From positions 1 through 62,632 of the forward strand of contig CASFOK010000018.1 of the NCBI GenBank assembly GCA_949296475.1: a stretch of DNA of 62,632 bases. The letters run 5' to 3'. Origin of the DNA: an uncultured Pseudomonadota bacterium (lineage in GTDB: Bacteria > Pseudomonadota > Alphaproteobacteria > Rs-D84). Below the pieces are notes generated by a model. It was not told the origin of the DNA. It worked only from the letters and a program-made list of their open reading frames with translations, and did no database searches. Below, one piece after another: positions 1 through 7,170 of this stretch (the stretch's first letter is position 1; every line of letters begins with the position of its first letter). The position numbers and the translations under genes were made by a program.

Positions 1-106
1 AGCAAAAATCGCCGTCGGCATATTCACCAACGTTGCAAGTTACAGCATTTGCAGACACAATCGGTGTTATTAAAAAGCAGCACAACAGCAATATTTTTTT
101 AATCAT
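1..106 (-). CDS. Cys-rich secreted protein, N-terminal fragment
   Basis: Partial gene running off the left edge. The visible 35 residues are a Sec signal peptide (MIKKILLLCC, hydrophobic core, then VSANA) followed by the start of a cysteine-containing mature region (TCNVGEYADGDFC). The C-x-x-G-x-Y...C pattern is the kind seen in cysteine-rich repeat surface proteins, but too little is present to name a family. The same start, with its upstream region, occurs at the right edge of the window on the other strand, so this is one member of at least a two-copy family. A G-rich run upstream of the ATG at 106 (C-rich on the plus strand, near 115-124) is the likely ribosome-binding site. Confidence 0.6.
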   Translation of the reverse strand, partial: MIKKILLLCCFLITPIVSANAVTCNVGEYADGDFC

Positions 107-187
107 ACTGCGATAATCCCCCCATATGATATTTTTATAACTTTGATTTGATTCTAGAAAAAAATTCCCCATCCATGCAATAAAAAA
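47..187. repeat. Terminal inverted repeat, left copy
   Basis: Positions 47-187 are the reverse complement of 62492-62632 (x pairs with 62679-x) over 141 bp with two mismatches (positions 47 and 172). The repeat covers the promoter region, ribosome-binding site and signal-peptide codons of the secreted gene. It ends inside that gene's terminator-proximal A-run. Most likely it marks two paralogous loci at which assembly stopped. Confidence 0.9.
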
Positions 188-211
188 ATCCACACAAACG
201 GTGGATTTTTT
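185..211 (-). terminator. Rho-independent terminator
   Basis: AAAATCCAC (185-193) pairs with GTGGATTTT (201-209) around a 7-nt loop, with T-runs on both sides. It lies just downstream of the lipoprotein gene at 225-998 and could end transcription in both directions. Confidence 0.75.
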
Positions 212-224
212 ATTCTTACGTTTT

Positions 225-998
225 TTATTTTGCTGGTTTGATATATTCTTTATCTATGTTGTCCCTGATATAGTTCCTTATCAGTCCCGCAACATGGCAC
301 GCGTCCGATAAATCATTTACGAAGAAAACGAATTTATTTTGCGCGTATAAATCAATAGATTTACCCTTTGTAAATTCTTTCATTTTTTCTTCGGATATAT
401 ACATCTCGCGGTCGGACTTTACGTCAAAGACCCTGTACACTTTTTCGCCGTTTTCCAGCGTTTCAACGCGATTTTGTGCCTCTACATATGCGATGCAGTT
501 TCTGATTGATTTTATTGCTTCTTCTGATGCGCCACCGACGGTAACAGGCTGGTAATCAAATAATGGCACACAGTTAGCACCCGCGATATATTCGCCTTCG
601 TCCATGGATTTGCCGCTGGTCATGGTGACAGAGTTATCAACCGTGTCCCATAATACAAATCTTAAACCGAAATCTATGCTGTCATAGCCAACCTCTAGAC
701 GCAGACGGTTGGGCTTTTCATAAAATCCCGGTTCTTCGGATGCCGGTAAAGAAACAGTAAATGTGTCTTCTATGGAAGGCATCAAGTTATACAGCCATAG
801 ATGTTTAGTCAGCCATCTTTTTTCACGAATGTTTTTTGTCAGTCGCGTGAACTTCAAATCTGCCTTTGATTCATAAATCTTTGCGTCTACCATATACCGT
901 CCGCCTGCTAAATCGTTGCATACCAGCAACACGTCGTGTTTGGGTTTGTCACATGCTGTTAGCGCTAAGACTGACATTAAACATAGAATTTTTTTCAT
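225..998 (-). CDS. Lipoprotein of unknown function (257 aa)
   Basis: The start is placed at ATG 998-996 because an AGGAGG ribosome-binding site lies directly upstream and the protein then begins with a lipoprotein signal peptide: MKKILCLMSVLALTAC, with LTAC as lipobox and Cys16 as the lipidated residue. A longer reading to 1031 would add 11 charged residues and hide the signal. The mature part has no family that I recognise. It holds several Cys residues (CND, NCVP, NCIA, DACH) that could pair in the periplasm. Monocistronic, with a terminator at 185-211. Confidence 0.75.
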   Translation of the reverse strand: MKKILCLMSVLALTACDKPKHDVLLVCNDLAGGRYMVDAKIYESKADLKFTRLTKNIREKRWLTKHLWLYNLMPSIEDTFTVSLPASEEPGFYEKPNRLRLEVGYDSIDFGLRFVLWDTVDNSVTMTSGKSMDEGEYIAGANCVPLFDYQPVTVGGASEEAIKSIRNCIAYVEAQNRVETLENGEKVYRVFDVKSDREMYISEEKMKEFTKGKSIDLYAQNKFVFFVNDLSDACHVAGLIRNYIRDNIDKEYIKPAK

Positions 999-1103
999 TG
1001 GTGGCCTCCTAATTACAGGGAATGTTATCACAACGATATTGTCTTGTCAGTAAAAAAATTGGTGGGTTAATAAATAATAATTTTTAATCTGGTGTACGAT
1101 TTG

Positions 1104-2843
1104 TCAGTTCTGTTTATTATATATTTTGTTTTCAATTATATTTCCTATTGTGCCACCGATAACCCCGATGCCACCAACCGTCGCACCCGTATTAAATTTA
1201 TTTTGCGTGTCCGCCTTTTGTTCGTTCCATTCAGTCGCATCTTCACCGTGTTCGTTTGTTAGCGCGTTATACACGGATGTATAAACGCCTTGTTTTTCAG
1301 TTTGTGACGTGTTGTCATACAAATTAGTATATGCGGAATCAAGTATTGTCTGTGATTCTATGCCCGGCGCAAGCCCCAATGCTTCTTTTCTTTGTTTCAA
1401 ATCTGCCGCCAGTGTTTTGTATTCGGTTACTGTATTGAATAATTCATTACCGCCCGGCAGTACAACGTTTTCACCGTATTTTATATTTTTGTTGTCACCG
1501 TATCCGCAACGCATGGTTGCAATATATGCCTGCATATCTTGTTCGGCGGCCAAATCTGCCTGTTTTTCGGCCAAACTGGATGCGATTTGCATACCGCCGA
1601 AACCCGCAGCACCGATTGCCGCTGCACCCAATATGCGATTGGCCAGCGAATTTTCGCGCTCTTTGGCGCGCCGTAGGTTTTCTTGTAATACAGAATATTC
1701 TGTTAATTTGTCAATAAAATTTACAAACGTTTGATTGTCCATGTTTGGAACAGAAGGTAATTGTTCTTCTAACGTTTGTTGTATATCTGCAACTGTTGTT
1801 TCCAGTTCTGCAATGGATTCGGCGTTTGATTCTGCGGGAATCTTGTTGGTTTCGGGTGCTGATACTTCAGTTATAATTTGTGAAACGACTTCTTTTAAAG
1901 GTTCATCAGAAATGTTTTGCGCCACCGCAACAATATTGTCTTGCGGTTTTGTATCTTGTTCTGCCAGTGTTGTTGTGTTAAATGCCGGAGACGTTTTTTT
2001 CATTTCTTCTAATGCAGAGAAATATTTTGTAACGGGTACCGCGAAATCTTCGTTTTTGTCGTCTTCAAAAGAATCCACGCCACTGCTACAAACGCCTAAT
2101 AATGTATTGCCGTTGAAGTAGGCACCACCAGAATTCCCAGAAAAGTTGTCACATGTCGTTTGTATATTCTCCTCGAGGTAATAGTTTGATTTATATATTT
2201 TGCAATTTGTATCCGCTTTCAATCTGTATTTTGTCCACTCATAACCTTTGATATCAACGGTTCCATCCCTATCTTCTAGCGGTTTAATACCAAGTTTTTC
2301 GGCTTCTGCAAATAGTTTGTCTACAAGATCTGTAAATTTTGATTTTTGATTTTGTGTAAGCATTTGATTGAAAACATTACGAAATTGCTGTATTTCTTCG
2401 TCTGATAGTATACGCATATAACCAAATCCGGCATTGATAACGTTTGTATATTGTTGTGTGCTGGGAACATAAAAAAAGTCTTTGTTATAAAACTTAGAAT
2501 CTTTTATTCTTAATAATGCCCAATCGTCTGTTCGAAAATTCTGACCATATTTTTCCAAAAACACGGGCGTCGTTGTATCGTTATATAATACAATGTCATA
2601 TTCGTTGCCGATTTTTTCAAAATTGTCAAAACCGCGTTGTTTCGTAACACAATGTCGCGCGGTTAATATGATGTCATACCAAACATATTGTGCTGTACAA
2701 AGTCTTGTATCATTATAAAAAATTACAAGTTTGTTATAAGGAGGTTGTGACCAATCAACGTACGTACGATTGTCGCTGCTGCCGGTGGCGGCATATAATG
2801 GCGACAGGTATAATAAAAACAAGATAAAACATAAAAAGCGCAT
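1104..2843 (-). CDS. Trypsin-like (S1) serine protease with C-terminal coiled coil and membrane segments
   Basis: 579 residues. A signal peptide (MRFLCFILFLLYLSPLYA) is followed by an S1 chymotrypsin-fold domain at about residues 35-280. The triad is visible: His64 in TARHC, Asp106 or 107 in TDDWALL, Ser238 in SGNSGG. Beyond residue 300 the protein is low-complexity and Glu/Gln-rich, with a coiled-coil stretch and two glycine/alanine-rich hydrophobic segments (ILGAAAIGAAGFGGMQIASS and ATVGGIGVIGGTIGNII) that look like membrane hairpins. The protease is therefore likely tethered, with its catalytic domain in the periplasm or outside. Substrate unknown. The tail is much longer than in a standard S1 protease and has no family assignment. 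Confidence 0.8.
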   Translation of the reverse strand: MRFLCFILFLLYLSPLYAATGSSDNRTYVDWSQPPYNKLVIFYNDTRLCTAQYVWYDIILTARHCVTKQRGFDNFEKIGNEYDIVLYNDTTTPVFLEKYGQNFRTDDWALLRIKDSKFYNKDFFYVPSTQQYTNVINAGFGYMRILSDEEIQQFRNVFNQMLTQNQKSKFTDLVDKLFAEAEKLGIKPLEDRDGTVDIKGYEWTKYRLKADTNCKIYKSNYYLEENIQTTCDNFSGNSGGAYFNGNTLLGVCSSGVDSFEDDKNEDFAVPVTKYFSALEEMKKTSPAFNTTTLAEQDTKPQDNIVAVAQNISDEPLKEVVSQIITEVSAPETNKIPAESNAESIAELETTVADIQQTLEEQLPSVPNMDNQTFVNFIDKLTEYSVLQENLRRAKERENSLANRILGAAAIGAAGFGGMQIASSLAEKQADLAAEQDMQAYIATMRCGYGDNKNIKYGENVVLPGGNELFNTVTEYKTLAADLKQRKEALGLAPGIESQTILDSAYTNLYDNTSQTEKQGVYTSVYNALTNEHGEDATEWNEQKADTQNKFNTGATVGGIGVIGGTIGNIIENKIYNKQN

Positions 2844-2966
2844 CTATCTCTGCACGTACATTTAATTATTGGTTTATGTGTTATTATATACATTATACCT
2901 TAATTTTGAAAATAAATCAAACCACTGTTAACTGGGGTGTTGATTGTTTAAACGGCAGATTTAAAT

Positions 2967-2995
2967 TTGCAAAATATACAAAAACTTGATATAAT
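2967..2995 (+). promoter_or_regulatory. Sigma70-type promoter for the leader RNA at 3002
   Basis: TTGCAA (2967-2972), a 17-nt spacer, then TATAAT (2990-2995) preceded by TG one base away, making an extended -10 element (TGATATAAT). The start of transcription should be near 3002. It is among the best promoter matches in the window and reads straight into a strongly structured segment. Confidence 0.75.
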
Positions 2996-3001
2996 TTTCA
3001 G

Positions 3002-3194
3002 TAAATCAAATACAGTCTATTAGGTTTTGGGGTTTTCAAAAGCCCAATAGGTCCGGTGCAAATGCATCGTTATATCCCTGACTATGGTCGGGGGGCTGAC
3101 TGCTATAAAACAGGTCTAAACCAAAGGCAGCAGAGTCATTGACCTATATGATTTTTGAACTCCCCGACCGCGTAATTTTAGCGGTCTATTTGTT
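3002..3194 (+). ncRNA. Structured leader RNA / riboswitch-like attenuator, class unknown
   Basis: A strong promoter leads into about 190 nt of dense base pairing. A long closing arm pairs 3023-3025, 3029-3032, 3037-3041 and 3047-3053 (ATAGGTC) with 3167-3169, 3162-3165, 3153-3157 and 3141-3147 (GACCTAT). Inside are hairpins at 3076-3093 (CCCTGAC/GTCGGGG) and 3097-3138 (TGAC-TGCT with AGCA-ga-GTCA, capped by GGT-CTAA-ACC). The 3' end is a terminator-like hairpin, GACCGC (3166-3171) with GCGGTC (3181-3186), then TATTTGTT. GGTCGGGG (3086-3093) is perfectly complementary to CCCCGACC (3162-3169), which overlaps the terminator arm, so pairings compete as in an attenuator. It does not match 6S, SRP, tmRNA or any riboswitch core that I know. 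A free-standing small RNA is the alternative. Confidence 0.6.
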
Positions 3195-3242
3195 ATAAAA
3201 TTATAAAAAGGAGAAAAAATAATAGGCGGGTTTAATAAAAAT

Positions 3243-3791
3243 TTGGCTGATTATATAGACGCCAAAGAACAAATTATTATTGATACGCGTAAGAACGCCA
3301 GGGTATATTTGTATTCAAGTCTGCTAAAATCTTTGTTCGTTTCTTTATTTTTGACGCTTTTTATTAGCCAACTTGTTTATATGGGAATTTTTTGGATGAA
3401 TTTTGGTGTGGCAAGTGGTGTAGAATCTGGGTTTTCCGTTGGTTTTACATTTGTTGCCTTTTTGTTTATGGTCTTGTATATGTTGTCTTTTTTGTTGATT
3501 TATAACAATCAACGTTCAATAAGGTATGTTTTAACAAATTGTGGTATATATAAAATTACTGGGTTGGTTTTTAAACGTGTGAAATTCGTCGCATATAATC
3601 AAGTTACAGATGTAAAAATGTCCAGAGGACCCATAGAGCGTATGTTTGGCGCGGGCTCTATTGGCGTTGGAACGGCCAGCGGTAATGTCGTCGGCAATGG
3701 TTATATATATTCAAAAAACGAGTTAGATATAGAATCTGTGGACGATTATAATAATATCAGAGAGATTATTATTAAACAAAGGAAGCAATAA
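3243..3791 (+). CDS. Membrane protein with bacterial PH domain (bPH2/DUF304 type)
   Basis: About 182 residues. Two membrane helices near residues 28-50 and 65-90 are followed by a YdbS-like bacterial PH domain (RYVLTNCGIYKITGLVF, then AYNQVTDVKMSRGPIERMFG). Such proteins sit in the inner membrane with the PH domain facing the cytoplasm; their exact role is unknown. The start is uncertain. TTG at 3243 is the only standard start nearby, but the strong AAGGAG at 3208-3213 is 29 nt away. In-frame ATA codons at 3219 and 3222 are 5-8 nt from it, so a non-standard AUA start adding seven or eight residues is possible. The gene lies directly behind the structured leader at 3002-3194 and may be controlled by it. 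Confidence 0.7.
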   Translation: MADYIDAKEQIIIDTRKNARVYLYSSLLKSLFVSLFLTLFISQLVYMGIFWMNFGVASGVESGFSVGFTFVAFLFMVLYMLSFLLIYNNQRSIRYVLTNCGIYKITGLVFKRVKFVAYNQVTDVKMSRGPIERMFGAGSIGVGTASGNVVGNGYIYSKNELDIESVDDYNNIREIIIKQRKQ

Positions 3792-3851
3792 AGGGTTACT
3801 GAAAATTGCGCACAGGGCGAATTTAAATTTTTTGTTTTATAACTAACAAAA

Positions 3852-3874
3852 AACACCCATAAGGGTGTTTTTTT
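3852..3874. terminator. Bidirectional terminator
   Basis: AACACCC (3852-3858), loop ATAA, GGGTGTT (3863-3869), T-run to 3874 and an A-run on the other side. It lies between the convergent PH-domain and J-domain genes. Confidence 0.8.
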
Positions 3875-3885
3875 AGTAATCGGTA

Positions 3886-4599
3886 TTATCTGGACTGTTG
3901 TTTCGTTCCAAAACCGGCGTATTTCATACGTTCGTATTCGTTTTTATAATACAGGATTTGTTTTTCTGCTTGTTGTATTTCTTCGCGGTATTTTGAGAGG
4001 CATTTTGATTTGTATTCTTGCGCTCTATTATATTCTTGGCGCAGTTCGTCCAGTTGCTGTTTGCGTTTATTAAACTCTGCGCTGCCGTATTTTACCGAAC
4101 CGAAGTTATACGATGCATTTTTATATCTTTCAAAAGCGATTTTTTCATTTAGTTCTGCGATTTTATAATTGTTTTTTGCCCTTTCGTGATTGCGAAATGC
4201 TTCTTGTAGATTTTCCCATGCCTTGTTAATTTCTGAATCATAAGAATAGTTTGTTTGTTCTTTTTGATTTTGTGTTGTGCCGGTGTTCTGCTTTACGTCG
4301 GCAGTTTGTTTTTTCATTTCGGCTTGTTGCGGGTTATAATTCTTATTTTGCCCGATGTGCTTTATTACAAGTTCATATGCAATAATGACAAGTTGGGACA
4401 TTTTGGTGGCTTCTGCGACGTTGTTTGGGTTGTTGTCAGGGTGCCAGCGCCGTATTAAAGTTCTGTATGATTGTTTTGCTTCTTGTTCTGTGGCGTTTAA
4501 TGAAATTCCTAGGATTTGTGCGGCATGTTGAGGGTTCAGTTCTGCCATGTTTATAGAACTGTTTGTTTTGTCGTTACCGTTTTGTTCAAAGTTTTTCAT
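3886..4599 (-). CDS. J-domain (DnaJ-like) co-chaperone with coiled-coil tail
   Basis: 237 residues. A J domain spans about residues 24-85: HAAQILGISLNATEQEAKQ, then RRWHPDNNP with the HPD motif that stimulates the DnaK ATPase. After a Gln/Asn-rich linker (about 90-120) the rest is a charged coiled coil (ENLQEAFRNHERAKNNYK, AEKQILYYKNEYERM). It lacks the G/F region, zinc fingers and C-terminal domains of true DnaJ, so it is a class C J protein that brings Hsp70 to some particular substrate. A GGGAG site precedes the ATG at 4599. The partner cannot be told from the context. Confidence 0.8.
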   Translation of the reverse strand: MKNFEQNGNDKTNSSINMAELNPQHAAQILGISLNATEQEAKQSYRTLIRRWHPDNNPNNVAEATKMSQLVIIAYELVIKHIGQNKNYNPQQAEMKKQTADVKQNTGTTQNQKEQTNYSYDSEINKAWENLQEAFRNHERAKNNYKIAELNEKIAFERYKNASYNFGSVKYGSAEFNKRKQQLDELRQEYNRAQEYKSKCLSKYREEIQQAEKQILYYKNEYERMKYAGFGTKQQSR

Positions 4600-4845
4600 T
4601 ATTATCTCCCTGTTGTGTTTATATATACATCCTAGTTTTGTATAAGTATATTATAATACAATAATTTATTTTGTCAATATTTATTTTAAAATATAATATG
4701 TGGGGGTAAAATACGGGGGAAGACGCGTCATTAGACATAATTTGTAAAACTATGTGCCGCCAGATTTATAAAGCAGTTGCCTGGTTCGCCAATACGAGAG
4801 TATGTTTCCTTATTTTGTGGCCCGACACGCATAATGCCATAACAA

Positions 4846-4869
4846 AAAACGACCTTTTCAGGTCGTTTT
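4846..4869 (-). terminator. Terminator hairpin, orphan
   Basis: AAAACGACC (4846-4854) pairs with GGTCGTTTT (4861-4869). The longer T-run is on the minus strand. A near-identical hairpin lies at 6506-6531. Confidence 0.65.
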
Positions 4870-4956
4870 ATCTTGGGGTCGCATACTGCAATCCTTGGGC
4901 TAATAAAACCGAACATTCCTGGCGACTTGGTGTTCAAATTAAGGGGTACATACAAA

Positions 4957-4985
4957 TTGTAATGGGGTTAAGAATTTGTTATAAT
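4957..4985 (+). promoter_or_regulatory. Promoter of the 5011 lipoprotein gene
   Basis: TTGTAA (4957-4962), a 17-nt spacer and TATAAT (4980-4985) with an extended TG (TGTTATAAT). Transcription should start near 4992, followed by AAGGAG and the ATG at 5011. Confidence 0.7.
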
Positions 4986-5010
4986 ATGAAAGTATGATGA
5001 AGGAGAAAAT

Positions 5011-5607
5011 ATGAAGAAACTGTTAATTTTAACGTCTTTGTTGGGATTGGCGGCGTGCGACCGGTCCGAGGTTTTTGAATTAAAGTGTGTAAGTGGCGAC
5101 ATTTATAAACCATATAAAGATGTAGTTTTACAGGTTGAAGAGGGCAGACTTCTTATTACTGATAAGGCTGGAAAAGAACAGGAAATATCATTTGTTCTGG
5201 ACGAGAGTACAAGGTATTCTGACAAAAATAGCGGAACTAGTGTATCTCTAGAGAACGGATATATTGAATTTGTCTCATTTGCGAAGGGGCATTGCGATGT
5301 TGTTGTGCCGATGGGTACTCATTTTGATGCCGACTGCACGGGAATAAAATTATCTGGTCAGATAAACAAAGATTATGCTTTGGTATCTATTGACGGTGGT
5401 AAAGATATGCGTTTGCCATTATCAAAGAAGTATACTGATGAAACTGACAAACTTGATACATATTTATTCAAGGAAGCAGAAAATGGTTGGTCTGTATTTG
5501 TGGTGGCTGATACGGGTGTAGACAAAGTTTTTCAGATAAGTATATCAGAACCGAATGGAATGTCTACATATAATGGATGTAACGTGATGATTCCTTTGAA
5601 AGACTAA
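5011..5607 (+). CDS. Lipoprotein of unknown function (198 aa)
   Basis: The N-terminus is a lipoprotein signal, MKKLLILTSLLGLAAC, with lipobox LAAC and lipidated Cys16. A strong AAGGAG site precedes the start. The mature part is beta-rich with scattered Cys residues (KCVSGD, GHCDVV, DADCTG, NGCNVM), which suggests a disulfide-stabilised periplasmic domain. No family is recognised. Its own promoter (4957-4985) and terminator (5640-5682) make it monocistronic. Confidence 0.7.
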   Translation: MKKLLILTSLLGLAACDRSEVFELKCVSGDIYKPYKDVVLQVEEGRLLITDKAGKEQEISFVLDESTRYSDKNSGTSVSLENGYIEFVSFAKGHCDVVVPMGTHFDADCTGIKLSGQINKDYALVSIDGGKDMRLPLSKKYTDETDKLDTYLFKEAENGWSVFVVADTGVDKVFQISISEPNGMSTYNGCNVMIPLKD

Positions 5608-5639
5608 AAGTGTCTTTTATTAAAAAAGGTTAAAAGGAT

Positions 5640-5682
5640 GCCCCCGAAAAACAATCGTTAAAACTTCGGGGGCTTTTTATTT
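5640..5682 (+). terminator. Rho-independent terminator
   Basis: GCCCCCGAA (5640-5648) pairs with TTCGGGGGC (5665-5673) and is followed by TTTTTATTT. It ends the lipoprotein gene at 5011-5607. Confidence 0.8.
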
Positions 5683-5800
5683 CAGCAGGGCCTATTGTGC
5701 GATTTTAGGGCTGGTGATATGTTATCGTTCAAAGGTTTGACCAAGCCAAACTAACGTCACATAGCCACAATTATATATTTTTATATCGTTTATATAGGCA

Positions 5801-6355
5801 TTATTTATATTCGGACTTTAATTTTCCGAAATATAACTTATCACGTAAAGAGCCATCTGGCCATTTCGAATCTTGGCGAATTATGCCTTCAAGTATGTAC
5901 CCATTTTTTTCAGCGATTTTTTTGGAGGCTATATTTTCAGAATCACAATGCAATGATATTTTATGGCACCAATCTTGCTCAAATGCTAATTTTTCTATGC
6001 GTGGTAGTAATTTGCTTATAATATTTTTATCGCGCGCAGATTTTCGTAGCCAGTATCCAACATGACACACGCCGTTTTTTTCGTCCACATTTGAAAAACC
6101 TATTTCGCCCAACAGTTTATCGTTTTGAAAAATACCGAACATCAATGAGCGATTTGAACGATTACGATTGTAATAATTAATTAACGTTTGTTCCGGAGAT
6201 TGAAAATTCCCATTAGGCGCCCAAAAAATCATGTTTTCTGTATCTTTGGAAAATATTTTATAAATTTCCTGAGCATATTTGATTGTAGGCGGAACAAGTT
6301 TTAATGTGTAACCGTTTGATTTAAATTCTCGTTGTCTAAGGTTTTCAAATGTCAT
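5801..6355 (-). CDS. GNAT acetyltransferase, RimJ/RimL type
   Basis: 184 residues from the ATG at 6355. The ATG at 6364 is rejected because the AAAGG site touches it, whereas the second ATG has normal spacing. The RimJ/RimL-like fold is shown by the N-terminal LKLVPPTIKYAQEIYKIF, the acetyl-CoA-binding beta4 region (GVCHVGYWLRKSARDKNI) and the C-terminal SENIASKKIAEKNGYILEG (the N-x-x-S-x-x-x-x-x-x-x-G-F/Y signature). It should acetylate an amino group on a protein N-terminus, amino acid or small molecule; the substrate is unknown. It is paralogous to 6564-7142, and both end KLKSEYK. Confidence 0.8.
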   Translation of the reverse strand: MTFENLRQREFKSNGYTLKLVPPTIKYAQEIYKIFSKDTENMIFWAPNGNFQSPEQTLINYYNRNRSNRSLMFGIFQNDKLLGEIGFSNVDEKNGVCHVGYWLRKSARDKNIISKLLPRIEKLAFEQDWCHKISLHCDSENIASKKIAEKNGYILEGIIRQDSKWPDGSLRDKLYFGKLKSEYK

Positions 6356-6505
6356 GTGTATCATCCTTTTCAGTAAAAGGTATAACTAATCATATGGTAA
6401 AAGTTTTACTGTTCTAAAATTATATCACGGGGTGTAGTAAATTCAAAACATATTCTGTTGAGCAGTAAGAATAGAATTGCTTTAAATCTGGTTTGTATAC
6501 AACAA

Positions 6506-6531
6506 AAAACGACCTGAAAAGGTCGTTTTTT
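6506..6531 (-). terminator. Terminator downstream of the second GNAT gene
   Basis: AAAACGACC (6506-6514), a 6-nt loop, GGTCGTTTT (6521-6529). T-runs lie on both sides, so it may also stop reading from the left. Confidence 0.7.
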
Positions 6532-6563
6532 ATCTAGGTAGAGCCTGCTGTGCAATTTTCGGA

Positions 6564-7142
6564 CTATTTTTTATACTCTGATTTCAGTTTTGACCAGAAC
6601 ATAACGTCATATACTTTATTATCTGGATATACACCTCCTTGTCGGGAAACGCCGTCAAGATGAAAACCAGATGATTTAATAGAGTTTGCCGAGCGAACAT
6701 TTCCTGCGCTACACTGGCGGGTTATCCTGTTTGCACCTAGAACATTAAAAGCAATTTCTTCTATTTTATCGGACGTTTCTTTTGCAAAGCCGTTGCCCCA
6801 TGCGGAATGCACCAACCATACTATAGACATTTGAAGTGTTTTGGTGGCGTCGTCAAAGAAATGAAATCTGCGATATCCGATAAGTTTATTATTGTGAAAT
6901 ATGTAATAATTTGCGCCAGTTGATTTAGAATATTCTTCCTCTTGCTGCATTTTCTTTAACATTTCTGCCGATGTTTTAGGCGCGGCATTCTTTGCTATCG
7001 GGTTATAATAAAAATCGTCAGGATTTTCGTTTTTTACCGCATCAAAGACCAACTTTGCATTTTCTGGTGTCGCGTCCAGTTTTCTCATTTCAAGACGTTC
7101 TGTTTTTATAACTTTGGGTAATTTTTTTATTGAATTTATCAT
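6564..7142 (-). CDS. GNAT acetyltransferase, RimJ/RimL type
   Basis: 192 residues. The signature parts are KTERLEMRKLDATPENAKLV (N-terminal beta1), the LQMSIVWLVHSAWGNGFAKE core that holds the acetyl-CoA loop, and CSAGNVRSANSIKSSGFHLD at the C-terminus. It is a predicted N-acetyltransferase of unknown substrate. It is a diverged paralogue of 5801-6355 (shared KLKSEYK end) and the 3' flanks of the two genes also resemble each other. It is probably co-transcribed with the S41 peptidase gene upstream on the same strand (28-bp gap). Confidence 0.8.
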   Translation of the reverse strand: MINSIKKLPKVIKTERLEMRKLDATPENAKLVFDAVKNENPDDFYYNPIAKNAAPKTSAEMLKKMQQEEEYSKSTGANYYIFHNNKLIGYRRFHFFDDATKTLQMSIVWLVHSAWGNGFAKETSDKIEEIAFNVLGANRITRQCSAGNVRSANSIKSSGFHLDGVSRQGGVYPDNKVYDVMFWSKLKSEYKK

Positions 7143-7170
7143 ATTTTACCTCTAGATAAAAATATTATTT

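Larger units (their letters stand above)
4600..5010. other. 411-bp gap with no convincing gene
   Basis: It holds an AT-rich J-domain promoter region (4600-4700), a terminator at 4846-4869 and a promoter at 4957-4985. A 74-codon minus-strand frame at 4731-4955 crosses the terminator hairpin, has no ribosome-binding site and resembles nothing known; I do not call it a gene. Confidence 0.5.

Noticed and set aside
3002-3194. Identity of the structured RNA as 6S, SRP, tmRNA or RNase P RNA
   Set aside because: The conserved cores (GGAAG tetraloop region, tag frame, GAGGAAAGTC and so on) are absent, and the overlap of helix and terminator fits a leader better.
4731-4955. 74-codon minus-strand frame
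   Set aside because: It runs through a terminator hairpin, lacks a ribosome-binding site and resembles no protein.
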